From assembly GCF_026162425.1 (NCBI RefSeq), contig NZ_JAOBQJ010000002.1, forward strand, positions 1 to 64,000: 64,000 nucleotides of DNA. Direction: 5' to 3'. This stretch comes from Flexivirga meconopsidis (GTDB taxonomy: Bacteria > Actinomycetota > Actinomycetes > Actinomycetales > Dermatophilaceae). Positions within the stretch are counted from its first letter, which is position 1, and each line of letters opens with the position of its first letter. Positions 51,081 through 60,880 of this stretch are shown piece by piece. The notes below the pieces were generated by a model, which was not told the origin of the DNA, did no database searches, and saw only the letters and a list, made by a program, of their open reading frames with translations. The translations under genes were made by a program, and so were the position numbers.

Positions 51081-53462
51081 ATGTCCCACCGGTCTGCCCG
51101 CGTGCGTCTCGTCACGCTGCTTGCCGCCACCGCCCTCGGCGGCGCCGGCGCCGTCACCCTGGCCGCCCCCGCCGCTCACGCGGCCTCGTCGAACGTCGTC
51201 ATCTCCGCCGTGTATGGCGGGGGCGGCAACAGCGGCGCGCCCTACCAGAACGACTACATCGAGCTCTACAACACCGGCTCGTCCGCGGTCGACCTGTCCG
51301 GCTGGTCGCTCACCTACCGCTCCGCGAGCGGGGGCAGCGGCGGCAGCACCGCCCTCACCGGCACCATCGCCCCCGGTGGCCACTTCCTGGTGCAGGAGGC
51401 TGCCGGCAGCGGCTCCGCGGCCGCCCTGCCCACCCCGGACGCGACCGGGACGCTGAACATGTCCGCCACCGCCGGCAGCGTCGTCCTCACCCAGGGCGGC
51501 TCGACCGTCGACACCGTCGGCTACGGCAATGTGACCTCGTCATATGTCGAGGAATCGCCGGCACCGGCGATGTCCAACACCCTGTCCGACATTCGCACCA
51601 AGGGCTGCACCGACACCGACAACAACGCGAGCGACTTCGTCTCCGGTGCACCCGCCCCGCTGAATTCGTCCGCGCCCCAAGGTGTTTGCGGCTCGGGCGG
51701 CACGACTCCTCCGCCGCCCACCGGCGAACCGGCAACGATCGAGCAGGTGCAAGGCAGCTCGTTCCAGTCGCCACTGGCCGGCAAGAACGTCAAGGACGTG
51801 CGCGGCATCGTGACCGCGGTCAATGGCAGCTCCGGCTTCTGGATGCAGTCCGCGACACCGGATGACGACCCGCGCACCAGCGACGCTCTCTACGTGTATG
51901 GCGGGAGCACCGCAAAGGTCGGTGACGCCGTGACGGTCGCCGGCAAGGTGACCGAATACCGCCCTGGTGGCAGCAGCGGCAGCGGCAACCTGACCACCAC
52001 CGAGCTGACCGCACCGACCGTCACCGTGAACAGCTCCGGCAACGCGCTGCCCGCACCGGTCGTCGTCGGCTCGCCGGGGCATGTCCCGCCGGCGCAGGTC
52101 GTCGAGTCGGGCAACCCGGGCAACGTGGAGACCGCCGGGCTCACCCTGGACCCGACCAAGAACGCGCTCGACTTCTGGGAGTCGTTGGAGGGCATGCGGA
52201 TCCAGGAGGACGACGCGCGGGTCGTCGGCCCGACCGCGACGAAGTACGGCGAGACGCCGATCATCCCGGGCAACACCACCGGCGTCACCAACACGCCGCG
52301 CGGCGGGATCCTCTACAAGAGCTACGAGACGCCCAACGCGATGCGGCTGATCCTCAGCGACTCGCTGCTGCCCAAGGGCGCGATGGCACCGGCCAACGTC
52401 GGTGACAGCCTGCCGGGCGCGACGGTCGGCGTGCTCGACTACAACTTCGGCAACTTCGTGCTGATGGCCACCGAGGTGCCCGGCCTGAAGTCGGGCGGTC
52501 TGCAGCGCGAGACCACGTCCGCGCAGTCGACCAAGGAAGCCGCGATCGCGACCTTCAACGTCGAGAACCTGGCGCCGTCCGACCCGCAGAGCAAGTACGA
52601 CCGGCTGGCCGGCCAGATCGTGAACAACCTGCAGTCGCCGGACATCGTGGCCTTGGAGGAGATCCAGGACAACAGCGGCTCCGCCAACGACGGCACGGTC
52701 GACTCGACCGCGACCAGCGACAAACTCATCGCGGCCATCGCGGCCGCGGGCGGCCCGTCATACCAGGCCACGTGGGTCAACCCGGCAGACGGCACCGATG
52801 GCGGCCAGCCGGGTGGCAACATCCGCCAGGTGTTCATCTACCGCTCGGACCGCGGGATGAGCTTTGTGCAGAAGGACGGTGGCACCGCCACTAACTCCAC
52901 CGAGGTGGTCGGCAAGAACTCCAAGACCTCGATCACCTTCTCCCCCGGGCGGATCGACCCGACCAACCCCGCATGGGACGACTCGCGCAAGCCGTTGGTC
53001 GGGCAGTTCGAGTGGCAGGGCAAGCCGCTGTTCGTGATCGCCAACCACTTCAACTCCAAGGGCGGGGACGACTCGATCATGGGTCGCTTCCAGCCGCCAG
53101 TGCGGGGCAGCGAGACCCAGCGGAACGCCCAGGCGACCGTGGTGCGCGGCTTCGTCGATGACCTGCTGGCGGCCGACAAGAACGCCCAGGTGGTGGTGCT
53201 CGGCGACCTCAACGACTTCGACTTCAGCCGCACCGCGGACATCCTGGTCGGCTCGGGCAAGACCGCCCTGACCGACCTGCCGCGCACGCTGCCGGTCGGC
53301 GAGCGCTACACCTACGATTACCAGGGCAACAGCCAGGTGCTCGACCAGATCCTGATCAGCCAGGGCTTCGGCAAGAAGTGGTCGTACGACATCGTGCACA
53401 CCAACTCCGAGTTCTACGACCAGGACTCCGACCACGACCCGCAGGTCGTGCGCGTGCAGTAG
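51081..53462 (+). CDS. Secreted LTD/endonuclease (ExeM/NucH type)
   Basis: This 793-residue protein starts at ATG 51081. It has a signal peptide (VRLVTLLAATALGGAGAVTL, cut near AAHA), a lamin-tail domain (NVVISAVYGGGGNSGAPYQN, YIELYNTGSSAVDLSGWSLT), an OB-like middle region and a C-terminal endonuclease/exonuclease/phosphatase domain with AIATFNVENLAPSD, IVALEEIQDNSG, IANHFNSKGGDD, VVLGDLNDFDFSRTADI and NSEFYDQDSDHDPQV. It is exported and probably degrades extracellular DNA for nutrients or against biofilm. Confidence 0.92.
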   Translation: MSHRSARVRLVTLLAATALGGAGAVTLAAPAAHAASSNVVISAVYGGGGNSGAPYQNDYIELYNTGSSAVDLSGWSLTYRSASGGSGGSTALTGTIAPGGHFLVQEAAGSGSAAALPTPDATGTLNMSATAGSVVLTQGGSTVDTVGYGNVTSSYVEESPAPAMSNTLSDIRTKGCTDTDNNASDFVSGAPAPLNSSAPQGVCGSGGTTPPPPTGEPATIEQVQGSSFQSPLAGKNVKDVRGIVTAVNGSSGFWMQSATPDDDPRTSDALYVYGGSTAKVGDAVTVAGKVTEYRPGGSSGSGNLTTTELTAPTVTVNSSGNALPAPVVVGSPGHVPPAQVVESGNPGNVETAGLTLDPTKNALDFWESLEGMRIQEDDARVVGPTATKYGETPIIPGNTTGVTNTPRGGILYKSYETPNAMRLILSDSLLPKGAMAPANVGDSLPGATVGVLDYNFGNFVLMATEVPGLKSGGLQRETTSAQSTKEAAIATFNVENLAPSDPQSKYDRLAGQIVNNLQSPDIVALEEIQDNSGSANDGTVDSTATSDKLIAAIAAAGGPSYQATWVNPADGTDGGQPGGNIRQVFIYRSDRGMSFVQKDGGTATNSTEVVGKNSKTSITFSPGRIDPTNPAWDDSRKPLVGQFEWQGKPLFVIANHFNSKGGDDSIMGRFQPPVRGSETQRNAQATVVRGFVDDLLAADKNAQVVVLGDLNDFDFSRTADILVGSGKTALTDLPRTLPVGERYTYDYQGNSQVLDQILISQGFGKKWSYDIVHTNSEFYDQDSDHDPQVVRVQ

Positions 53463-53480
53463 TCCCACCGCATCGCAAGC

Positions 53481-53513
53481 GGGCCTCCCCGGGAACGTCC
53501 TGGGGAGGCCCCT
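53481..53513 (+). terminator. Terminator after the secreted nuclease gene
   Basis: GGGCCTCCCC at 53481-53490 and the complementary GGGGAGGCCC at 53502-53511 form a 10-bp GC-rich stem with an 11-base loop, about 20 bases after the nuclease stop codon, followed by TTGTT. Confidence 0.75.
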
Positions 53514-53562
53514 TGTTGATACACCTGGAAAGACTTCACCGGCCGACTTCAAGGAGTGTGCG

Positions 53563-53979
53563 ATGACCGACCAGACGGCATACAACGTCACCAAGAGCGA
53601 CGAGGAGTGGCGCGAGCAGTTGTCACCGGCCGAGTACGCCGTGCTGCGCCAGGCCGGCACCGAGCGCCCCTTCACCGGCGAATACACCGACACCGAAACC
53701 GAGGGCGTCTACACCTGCCGCGCGTGTGGCGCGGAACTCTTCCGCAGCAACACGAAGTTCCACAGTCACTGCGGCTGGCCGTCGTTCTACGCGCCGTCCG
53801 AGGACGACAACGTGGAGTTGATCGCGGACCGGTCGATGGGCATGGTGCGCACCGAAGTCCGTTGTGCCAACTGCGGATCCCACCTCGGGCACGTCTTCGA
53901 GGGTGAGGGTTACGACACCCCGACCGACCAGCGCTACTGCATCAATTCAGTGTCGCTGAAGCTCGACCCGAAGGAGTGA
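53563..53979 (+). CDS. msrB: Peptide-methionine (R)-S-oxide reductase
   Basis: This 138-residue enzyme repairs methionine-R-sulfoxide. It has two zinc CxxC pairs (YTCRACGAELF, VRCANCGSHLG), the substrate loop HSHCGWPSFY and the catalytic Cys in RYCINSVSLKL. It is preceded by AAGGAG and is a single gene, convergent with hemQ. Confidence 0.95.
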   Translation: MTDQTAYNVTKSDEEWREQLSPAEYAVLRQAGTERPFTGEYTDTETEGVYTCRACGAELFRSNTKFHSHCGWPSFYAPSEDDNVELIADRSMGMVRTEVRCANCGSHLGHVFEGEGYDTPTDQRYCINSVSLKLDPKE

Positions 53980-53998
53980 CCACGCGCAGCGGCTGTGC

Positions 53999-54712
53999 TC
54001 AGCGCAGCCGCTGCACCAGGTCGCCGATCGGCGTCAGCGGTCCGGTGAAGAACGGCGTCTCCTCGCGCACGTGCCGCCGCGCCTCGGTCGCGCGCAGATC
54101 GCGCATCAGGTCGACGATGCGGTGCAGCTCATTGGCCTCGAAGGCGAGCAGCCACTCGTAATCGCCGAGCGCGAACGCGGGCACCGTGTTGGCACGCACG
54201 TCCGGATAGTCGCGTGCGGCCAGGCCGTGGTCCTTCAGCATCGTGCGCCGCTCGGCGTCGGGCAGGAGATACCACTCGTAGGAACGCACGAACGGGTAGA
54301 GGCACAGGTACTTCTTCGGATCGGGGTCGACCAGGAAGTCCGGCACGTGCGACTTGTTGAACTCCGCCGGACGGTGCACCGCCGCGTTCGACCACACCGG
54401 CTCGAAGTGACGGCCGAGCTCAGTGGCGAGAAAACCGTGGTATGCCGCCTGCAGCGGCTCGATGCTGGGCGCGTGCCACCAGATCAGCAGATCCGCGTCG
54501 GCGCGCAGGCCGCCCACGTCATACGTGCCCCGGACGACGACGTCGTCAGCCGACAGCTCCTTCAGGAACCGCTCGGCGCCGGCGATCAGCTCGCCACGAT
54601 CTGCCGGCAACTCGCGTGCCGCGCGGAACACCGAATACATGGTGTAGCGCACGGTGTCGTTGATCTCGTTGATCGCCTTGGCACCCGGTCGCAGTCGCTG
54701 GTCGTCGCTCAT
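53999..54712 (-). CDS. hemQ: Coproheme decarboxylase HemQ (ChdC)
   Basis: This 237-residue chlorite-dismutase-family protein completes haem synthesis by decarboxylating coproheme in the coproporphyrin-dependent pathway. [52 protein letters not shown] and [17 protein letters not shown] are the family landmarks. The start ATG at 54712 overlaps the stop codon of the oxidase gene upstream, so the two are co-translated. Confidence 0.92.
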   Translation of the reverse strand: MSDDQRLRPGAKAINEINDTVRYTMYSVFRAARELPADRGELIAGAERFLKELSADDVVVRGTYDVGGLRADADLLIWWHAPSIEPLQAAYHGFLATELGRHFEPVWSNAAVHRPAEFNKSHVPDFLVDPDPKKYLCLYPFVRSYEWYLLPDAERRTMLKDHGLAARDYPDVRANTVPAFALGDYEWLLAFEANELHRIVDLMRDLRATEARRHVREETPFFTGPLTPIGDLVQRLR

Positions 54713-56112
54713 GCCCCCATTGTCCCGCGCGCGGGTCGGACGCCGGCGAGGTGGTCGAGCACCTGCGCCGCCGCCCGCCGGCCGGAGCCGATGCAGGCCG
54801 GGATGCCGACCCCGTCGTATGCCGCGCCGGCGACCGCCAGACCGGGCAACTCGGCGACGGCTGCCCGCACTCTGGCCACCCGGTCGGGGTGACCCACGGC
54901 GTACTGCGGCAGTGCACCGCCCCACCGCTGGACGTGCACGTCGATCGGGTCGGGGACCGCGCCCACGGCGGCCCGCAGGTCGGCCAGGCCGTCCGTCGCG
55001 AGTTCCTCGTCGGACCGCTGCAGGTCGGCCTCCTCCCCCTGCCGACCCACCGACACCCGCGCGAAGACCACGCCCGGAGCCGCGTCGGCCAGCCACGGCC
55101 ACTTGCTTGAGCTGAACGTCGACGCCTTGATGGTGCGACCTTCGACCGGCGGCACCAGAAACCCGGAACTTCCTGCCAATGCTGCGGATTCGGCGGCGGC
55201 GAAGGCAAACGTGACGATCGCCATCGAGGCATAGTCGACGTCGCTCAGTAGTGCGCTCGCTGCGGGCGCGACTTGCTGTAGCAGTCGGGCGGACGGTCGA
55301 GCGGGGGCAGCGAGCACGACCGCGTCGACCTCGAGCGTCTCCGGCGCGCGGGTCTCGCCCACGACGACCTGCCAGCCCTGTGGCCGGCGTGACAACTCGC
55401 GAACGACGGCACCGGTGCGCACCTGTACGTGTCGCTCCTCGAGTGCCTCCACGATGCGCGCCGGCAACGAACCGACTCCACCGCGCAGACCGGCGAACAC
55501 CGGCCCGGCGTTCGACCCGCGGGCCCGCCGAGCCGCCGCGCGAGCCGCCTCGGTGAGGGACTCGCCGCGCTGCGCGACCGCGAAGAGCGCGGGCGCACAC
55601 GCTTGCGCGGACAGGCGACGCGCATGTCCGGCATAGACCCCACCGAGCAGCGGCTCCACCAACCGGTCCACGACGGCAGCGCCGAGCGCGCCTTCGACGA
55701 GGTCCCCGACGCTGAGATCCGCGGCGACCGTGACCGGCTCCTCCAAGGCCGCGCGGGCGACCTCGGCCTCGGAGAGCAGCGGGCGCAAGCCGGCCGGGTC
55801 GGCGGGCACGCCGAGCATCGTGCCGGTCGGCATCGGCACGAGCTCGTCATGACTCCAGATCGACGCGTGCACCGGCGCCGGGTGCACCGGCGCGAGATCG
55901 AGGTCGGCGAGCAACTCGAGCGCTTCCGGACGTCGAGCCAGCATCGACTCCGCACCGACGTCGACCGAGTGCCCCGCAACGTCGGCGAGCCGTAGCTTTC
56001 CGCCCACCTGGGTCGCACCCTCCAGCACCACGATTTCGTGCCCGGATGCCGCCCCCTCCAACGCGGCGCTCAGACCTGTGATGCCTCCACCGATGATCGC
56101 GATACGTGCCAC
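54709..56112 (-). CDS. hemY: Coproporphyrinogen/protoporphyrinogen oxidase (HemY/CgoX type)
   Basis: This 467-residue FAD enzyme oxidises coproporphyrinogen III in the Gram-positive-type haem pathway. It has the FAD motif [20 protein letters not shown], the [20 protein letters not shown] and [18 protein letters not shown] regions, and the C-terminal [20 protein letters not shown]. It is coupled to hemQ by an ATGA overlap. The haem gene hemE lies further upstream, separated by a regulator and a membrane protein. Confidence 0.92.
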   Translation of the reverse strand: MARIAIIGGGITGLSAALEGAASGHEIVVLEGATQVGGKLRLADVAGHSVDVGAESMLARRPEALELLADLDLAPVHPAPVHASIWSHDELVPMPTGTMLGVPADPAGLRPLLSEAEVARAALEEPVTVAADLSVGDLVEGALGAAVVDRLVEPLLGGVYAGHARRLSAQACAPALFAVAQRGESLTEAARAAARRARGSNAGPVFAGLRGGVGSLPARIVEALEERHVQVRTGAVVRELSRRPQGWQVVVGETRAPETLEVDAVVLAAPARPSARLLQQVAPAASALLSDVDYASMAIVTFAFAAAESAALAGSSGFLVPPVEGRTIKASTFSSSKWPWLADAAPGVVFARVSVGRQGEEADLQRSDEELATDGLADLRAAVGAVPDPIDVHVQRWGGALPQYAVGHPDRVARVRAAVAELPGLAVAGAAYDGVGIPACIGSGRRAAAQVLDHLAGVRPARGTMGA

Positions 56113-56180
56113 GGCACCAGCGTCTCACCAACCGGCGGCGCGTGCGCGCGGGACTGTTACGGACAGTCCTTGTGTCGGTA

Positions 56181-57584
56181 CTACCCCGCGACCGCGTGCC
56201 AGGCGGCGGCGATACGTGGCACCGCCTCGTGCAGCTCATCGGCCCGCAGTGCGTAGGGCGTGCGGACGAACGACTCCAGACCGCGCCCGTCGACGGCAAA
56301 TGCCGAGCCGGGCACCATACGCACTCCTCGCTCCGCGGCGGCCCGCACCAGGGCGGACGAACGCGCGGCCGGCAGCCGCCACCACAGCAGCAGTCCCCCG
56401 CGGGGCACCGTCACCGACCAGTCCGGCAGGGCCTCGCGCAGTGCGAGGACTGCTGTCCGAGACTCGCGCATGCAGTCGGCAGCATCCACCGGCAGGCCGC
56501 CGTGATCGCGAATCATCGATGCTGTCACCAGCTGTTCCTGCACGGGTGCGCCCATGTCGAGAGTCAGGCGGGCGGTCGCGATCGCCCCGACGAGCTTGTG
56601 GGGAGCACGAATCCAGCCGACCCGCAGGCCGCCCCACAGCGTCTTGGAGCCAGTGCCGACCGTGACGCAGTCGGGATCGTGCGCCGCCATCGGCAGGACG
56701 TCCGGAGTGCCGTCGAGCCAGACCTCGGCGATCGTCTCGTCGACCACGCCGACCACTCCGGCTCGTCGCCACTCCCCCGCCAGACGGGCGCGCGCTGCGT
56801 CGTCGAGGAGCCGACCGGTCGGGTTGTGAAAGTCGGGCACGAGCAGCATCGCCTTCACCGAGTCCAGGGTCTGCCGCAGGCCGGCGACGCTTTCCTCTCC
56901 GGTCAGCACCGGCACCGCGACTGGTCGGGCACCCGAATGCCGCAGTGTGGCAAGTGAGTTCGGATAGGTCGGGCTCTCCAGTGCTACCCGGTCCCCGCGG
57001 TCGAGCAGCGCCCGGAAGACCGTCGCCAATGCTGCGAGTGCACCGGTGGTGACGATGATCTGATCGGGCGAGGTCGCCACACCGCGCGCGGTGAAGCGCT
57101 CGGCGACTGCCTCCCGCAGCTCCGGCACGCCCAGCGGGAAGTAGCCCGCGCCACTGGTGTAGCGAGCCAGTCTGGGTGCCGAATCGGCATACGCCGCAGT
57201 CAATCCCGGGGCGGCAGGAGGCGCCGCGCACGTGAGGTCGATGGCGCCGGCAGGCAGTGCGGACAACGGTCCGAGCGCGGACGGCATCGGCTCGCCGCCA
57301 CCGGCAACCGGACCGCCTGGGACCACCACGCGGGTGCCGGAGCCGTGCCGCGCCTCGGCATAGCCCTGGTCGCGCAACAACCCGTAGGCCCGGGTGACGG
57401 TCGTGCGACTGAGACCGAGTGCGGCCACCAGTTCTCGCTCGCTCGGCAGGCGGGTGTCATGCACCAACCGTCCGTCGCTCACCAAGGCCCGGATGGTCTC
57501 GGCGAGCCAGCGGTAGGCCGGCCCGTCGCCCTCCGGCGACCCGAGCATCATCGCGAGCCGATGTGCGCTGAGAGTTGGAGCCAT
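56181..57584 (-). CDS. MocR-type GntR/aminotransferase regulator
   Basis: This 467-residue protein starts at ATG 57584. The N-terminal GntR winged helix (about 20-85: LVHDTRLPSERELVAALGLS and RAYGLLRDQGYAEARHG) is fused to a fold-type I PLP-dependent aminotransferase-like domain in which VGTGSKTLWGGLRVGWIRAP holds the PLP lysine. MocR proteins sense PLP or amino-group compounds. It is divergent from the YczE-like gene, a frequent partner, across an operator-like region (57587-57627). Confidence 0.92.
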   Translation of the reverse strand: MAPTLSAHRLAMMLGSPEGDGPAYRWLAETIRALVSDGRLVHDTRLPSERELVAALGLSRTTVTRAYGLLRDQGYAEARHGSGTRVVVPGGPVAGGGEPMPSALGPLSALPAGAIDLTCAAPPAAPGLTAAYADSAPRLARYTSGAGYFPLGVPELREAVAERFTARGVATSPDQIIVTTGALAALATVFRALLDRGDRVALESPTYPNSLATLRHSGARPVAVPVLTGEESVAGLRQTLDSVKAMLLVPDFHNPTGRLLDDAARARLAGEWRRAGVVGVVDETIAEVWLDGTPDVLPMAAHDPDCVTVGTGSKTLWGGLRVGWIRAPHKLVGAIATARLTLDMGAPVQEQLVTASMIRDHGGLPVDAADCMRESRTAVLALREALPDWSVTVPRGGLLLWWRLPAARSSALVRAAAERGVRMVPGSAFAVDGRGLESFVRTPYALRADELHEAVPRIAAAWHAVAG

Positions 57585-57586
57585 GA

Positions 57587-57627
57587 GGCCACTCTTCGCC
57601 AAGTGGCTATTTTCTGCAAGGCCACTT
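57587..57627. promoter_or_regulatory. Operator-like repeats between mocR and yczE-like genes
   Basis: Three half-sites are clustered between the divergent start codons: GGCCACT (57587-57593), AAGTGGC (57601-57607) and GCCACTT (57621-57627). The first two, and the second with the third, form inverted pairs. This direct plus inverted arrangement is what MocR-type regulators bind, and the site would let the protein control itself and the membrane protein. Confidence 0.7.
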
Positions 57628-57644
57628 CGCGGGACGCTTTGGGC

Positions 57645-58358
57645 ATGACCCCGAAGCTCGCCTCCCTCACCCCGCGCCAGCAACTCACCGCGGGCCGGCT
57701 CCCACGGCGGCTTGCGCAGCTGTTCGTGGGCCTCAGCCTGTATGGCGCGGCAATGGCGATCTTCGTGCGCGCCGGACTCGGGCTGGACCCGTGGGACGTC
57801 TTCCACTACGGCGTCGCCGAGCACCTGGGTCTCGACCTCGGCACCGCGGTCATCCTGGTCAGCTTCCCGGTGCTGCTGCTCTGGATCCCACTGCGTCAGT
57901 GGCCCGGCCTCGGCACGATCGCCAACGCCGTGTGGATCGGGATCGCGACCAATCTCGCGCTCGCCGTCGTGCCCACCGCGCACGGTCTACTCACCCAGAT
58001 CGCGTTCCTGTTGTCAGCACTGGTGATCAACGCACTCGGCGGCGCGCTCTACATCGGCAGCCAGCTCGGCCCGGGTCCGCGCGACGGACTGATGACCGGG
58101 CTGCACCGCCGCACCGGCCTCAGCCTGCGGCTGGTCCGTACGTGCCTGGAGCTGAGCGTGCTGGCGGTCGGCTGGCTCCTCGGCGGCGTGGTCGGCATCG
58201 GGACCGTGCTCTACGCGGTCGCAATCGGCCCGCTCGTGCAGTTCTTCCTGCCGTATTCGGTTGTTAAGCTTGACGATTCGACTTCTCGTGCACGAGCTCC
58301 ACGACTGCGCTCAACACACCCGGATCCGTGTCCGGCAGCACCCCATGGCCAAGATTGA
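57645..58358 (+). CDS. YczE/YyaS/YitT-type membrane protein
   Basis: This 237-residue protein starts at ATG 57645 with about five to six helices ([76 protein letters not shown]). [20 protein letters not shown] and [20 protein letters not shown] are typical of the YczE family found beside MocR regulators. It is thought to be a transporter but its substrate is unknown. The last 95 bases overlap the 3' end of hemE on the other strand. Confidence 0.82.
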   Translation: MTPKLASLTPRQQLTAGRLPRRLAQLFVGLSLYGAAMAIFVRAGLGLDPWDVFHYGVAEHLGLDLGTAVILVSFPVLLLWIPLRQWPGLGTIANAVWIGIATNLALAVVPTAHGLLTQIAFLLSALVINALGGALYIGSQLGPGPRDGLMTGLHRRTGLSLRLVRTCLELSVLAVGWLLGGVVGIGTVLYAVAIGPLVQFFLPYSVVKLDDSTSRARAPRLRSTHPDPCPAAPHGQD

Positions 58359-59355
58359 AGATGTGACCACGCGCGGCGCGGCCGGCGGCGAGGATCTCCT
58401 CCACCTGCTGCGCCAGCGGCTCCCACGGCGCGAAGAGCAGCGCCGGGTCGAGGTTGCCCTGCAGGCTGTATGACGGTCCGACCCGACGCGCCGCCTCGTC
58501 CAACGGCACCCGGAAGTCCACACCCACGACGTCGGCGCCGGCAGAGCCCATCGCGGCGAGCAGCTCACCGGTCCCGACCCCGAAGTGGATGCGTGGGACG
58601 TCGAGCCCCTCGACGGCCGCGAGAGCGGCGGCCGAGTGCGGCTGCACGAACCGCTCGTAGTCCCGCAGTGACAGGGCGCCGACCCAGGAGTCGAAGAGCT
58701 GGATCGCGCTCGCCCCGGCCTCCGCCTGGGTGCGCAGGAACGTGCCGGAGATGCGGGCGAGCTTGGCGCACAACGCATTCCACACGTCCGGCTCGCCATA
58801 CATCAATGCCTTGGTGTGCTCGTGGTTGCGCGACGGGCCGCCCTCCACGAGGTAGCTGGCCAGGGTGAACGGCGCACCGGCGAAGCCGATCAACGGGGTC
58901 CCGCCGAGCTCGGCGGTGATCAGGCGCACCGACTCGGCGATGTCACCGATGCTGTCGACGTCCAGCTCCGGCAGTGCGTCGACGTCGGCCTTGGTGCGCA
59001 CCGGCGATGCGACGACCGGTCCGACGCCGGGCTTGATGTCGACGTCCACGCCGGCCGCCGCGAGCGGCACGACGATGTCACTGAAGAAGATCGCCGCGTC
59101 GACCTTGTGCCGGCGGACCGGTTGGAGGGTGATCTCGCAGACCAGCTCCGGTGTCCGGCACGCCTGCAGCATCGGCACGTCGGCGCGGACCTGCCGGTAT
59201 TCGGGCAGCGACCGGCCCGCCTGGCGCATGAACCACACCGGGGTGCGCGTCGTCGGCAGTCCGCGCGCGGCACGGACCAGGTCGCTGTCTTTCGGGTCGG
59301 CCGAATCGCCGGGGGGCTGGGTCACGGCCTCGATCCTCGCACGAGCCGCGATCAC
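58264..59355 (-). CDS. hemE: Uroporphyrinogen decarboxylase
   Basis: This 363-residue enzyme converts uroporphyrinogen III to coproporphyrinogen III. The conserved start is [20 protein letters not shown], with [71 protein letters not shown] and [14 protein letters not shown] downstream. It follows the EamA transporter by a four-base overlap. The 3' end is antisense to the tail of the YczE-like gene. Confidence 0.95.
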   Translation of the reverse strand: MIAARARIEAVTQPPGDSADPKDSDLVRAARGLPTTRTPVWFMRQAGRSLPEYRQVRADVPMLQACRTPELVCEITLQPVRRHKVDAAIFFSDIVVPLAAAGVDVDIKPGVGPVVASPVRTKADVDALPELDVDSIGDIAESVRLITAELGGTPLIGFAGAPFTLASYLVEGGPSRNHEHTKALMYGEPDVWNALCAKLARISGTFLRTQAEAGASAIQLFDSWVGALSLRDYERFVQPHSAAALAAVEGLDVPRIHFGVGTGELLAAMGSAGADVVGVDFRVPLDEAARRVGPSYSLQGNLDPALLFAPWEPLAQQVEEILAAGRAARGHIFNLGHGVLPDTDPGVLSAVVELVHEKSNRQA

Positions 59356-60191
59356 GAGACGGCGAGGATCACTCCGAGGAGCGCCAGCGCGACGCCGACC
59401 AGCTGCACCGGACGCAATCGCTCGTGCAGGAAGACCCCGGCGAGCAACAGCGTCGTCACCGGATAGAGCGAACCGAGCACGCTGACCACACTCACCGCGC
59501 CGTGTGTCGAGGCGATCGCGAAGAGGCCGTTCGCGGCGAGGTCACCACAGCCCACCAGCATCAGCAGAGGTATGACGCGGGCCTGCGCGCGGCCGCCGGG
59601 CACTCCCCCGGGCCAGCACCGCCACACCAGCGCGAGCTCGCTGACGCTGGCGACGCGCATCGCCCACAGCGAGGGCACGACCCCGTGGCCCGACGCCTGG
59701 TGCAGGAAGTACAGCGACAGGCCCAGCCCGAGCGCGGCCGCGAGCGCGAGCAGCACCGACTGGCGACTGGCCGCGCCGGAGAGCTCGGGCCCGGACGCCA
59801 GGGCGGCGCCGGCGAGCGCGAGCGCCAGACCGACGCCGACGACGAGACTGAGCCGGTCGCCGGTGAGCAGGCCGAGCGCCACCGGAACGACCGCGCCGAG
59901 GGCGGCGATCGGCGAGACGACGCCCATCACCCCGCTGGACAGCGCCGCATAGAAGCAGCAGAGCCCGAGGCCGCCCACCAGTCCCGACAGCCCGCCCCAC
60001 AGCCACCACGGGCCGCCGGACCAGCCGTTGCGCGCGACCTCGACGATCATCAGCAGCGACATCGCGATCAGGCCGCCGCACTGGGAGAGGACCACGACCC
60101 GCAGGGCCGCGATGCGTTTGGTGAACAGGCCGCCGAAGAAGTCCGCCGTGCCCCACACCAGGCTGGACGCGAGGGCGAAAACCACGCCCAT
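59352..60191 (-). CDS. EamA/DMT-family transporter
   Basis: This 279-residue protein starts at ATG 60191. About ten helices are arranged in two EamA repeats ([20 protein letters not shown] at the start and [20 protein letters not shown] followed by [20 protein letters not shown] in the second). DMT carriers export or exchange metabolites. The substrate is unknown. It overlaps hemE by four bases and could export porphyrin-related compounds, but that is speculation. Confidence 0.88.
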   Translation of the reverse strand: MGVVFALASSLVWGTADFFGGLFTKRIAALRVVVLSQCGGLIAMSLLMIVEVARNGWSGGPWWLWGGLSGLVGGLGLCCFYAALSSGVMGVVSPIAALGAVVPVALGLLTGDRLSLVVGVGLALALAGAALASGPELSGAASRQSVLLALAAALGLGLSLYFLHQASGHGVVPSLWAMRVASVSELALVWRCWPGGVPGGRAQARVIPLLMLVGCGDLAANGLFAIASTHGAVSVVSVLGSLYPVTTLLLAGVFLHERLRPVQLVGVALALLGVILAVS

Positions 60192-60292
60192 CAGGTGGTG
60201 TCCCTCGCTCGCATGACCGCATCGTCGCACGCGACCCGCCGGGCGCCGAAAGGTCCGTCCATCGAAGGCTTGTACGACCTACGCTTGCCGTT

Positions 60293-60880
60293 GTGGGCAC
60301 ACGAAACCTGGGTGGGGACGCCGCGCTCGACTTCTCTCGCGCCGTCGAGGCGCTGCAGGCTGTGCGCCTGCGTCCGGAGTTGCGGCTGACCGAGACGCCG
60401 GCTCCTGGCCGCATCGCGCCATACTCCGTCGCCATGACCGCCGACGTGCTCGGCGGGCCGGCCGAGGACGACGACGAACTCGCCACCGGCCGCTTCGTCG
60501 TCCTGCACGACCCGGCACTGCCGGACCCCTGGGAGGGCGCCTGGCGGGTGGTCACCTTCGCCCGCGCCGAGCTCGAGGCCGAGACCGGGGCCGACCCGCT
60601 GCTCGGTGAGGTCGGCTGGAGCTGGCTCGTGGACTGCCTGCGCGACGGCGGCGCGGAGTTCCGTGCCGAGGCCGGCACCGTGACCCGAGTGGTCTCCGAG
60701 GGCTTCGGCTCGCTCGCGGACAACGCGACCACCGTCGAGCTGGAGATCCGGGCGTCCTGGACTCCGGTGGGCCCCGACCTCGGCACCCACCTGGCCGCGT
60801 GGACCTCGCTGTTGTCGACCGTTGCCGGTCTGCCGCCGCTGCCGGAGGGCGTGGTCGCCCTGCCCGGCCAGCGGCGATGA
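60293..60880 (+). CDS. DUF3000 domain protein
   Basis: This 195-residue actinobacterial protein matches the DUF3000 pattern: VEALQAVRLRPELRLTETPA, LAPYS-type IAPYSVAMTADV, FVVLHDPALPDPWEGAWRVV and GWSWLVDCLRDGGAEFRAEA. It lies directly upstream of RNase D with a four-base overlap, the arrangement seen across actinobacteria, suggesting a linked role in RNA metabolism that has not been shown. Confidence 0.85.
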   Translation: MGTRNLGGDAALDFSRAVEALQAVRLRPELRLTETPAPGRIAPYSVAMTADVLGGPAEDDDELATGRFVVLHDPALPDPWEGAWRVVTFARAELEAETGADPLLGEVGWSWLVDCLRDGGAEFRAEAGTVTRVVSEGFGSLADNATTVELEIRASWTPVGPDLGTHLAAWTSLLSTVAGLPPLPEGVVALPGQRR

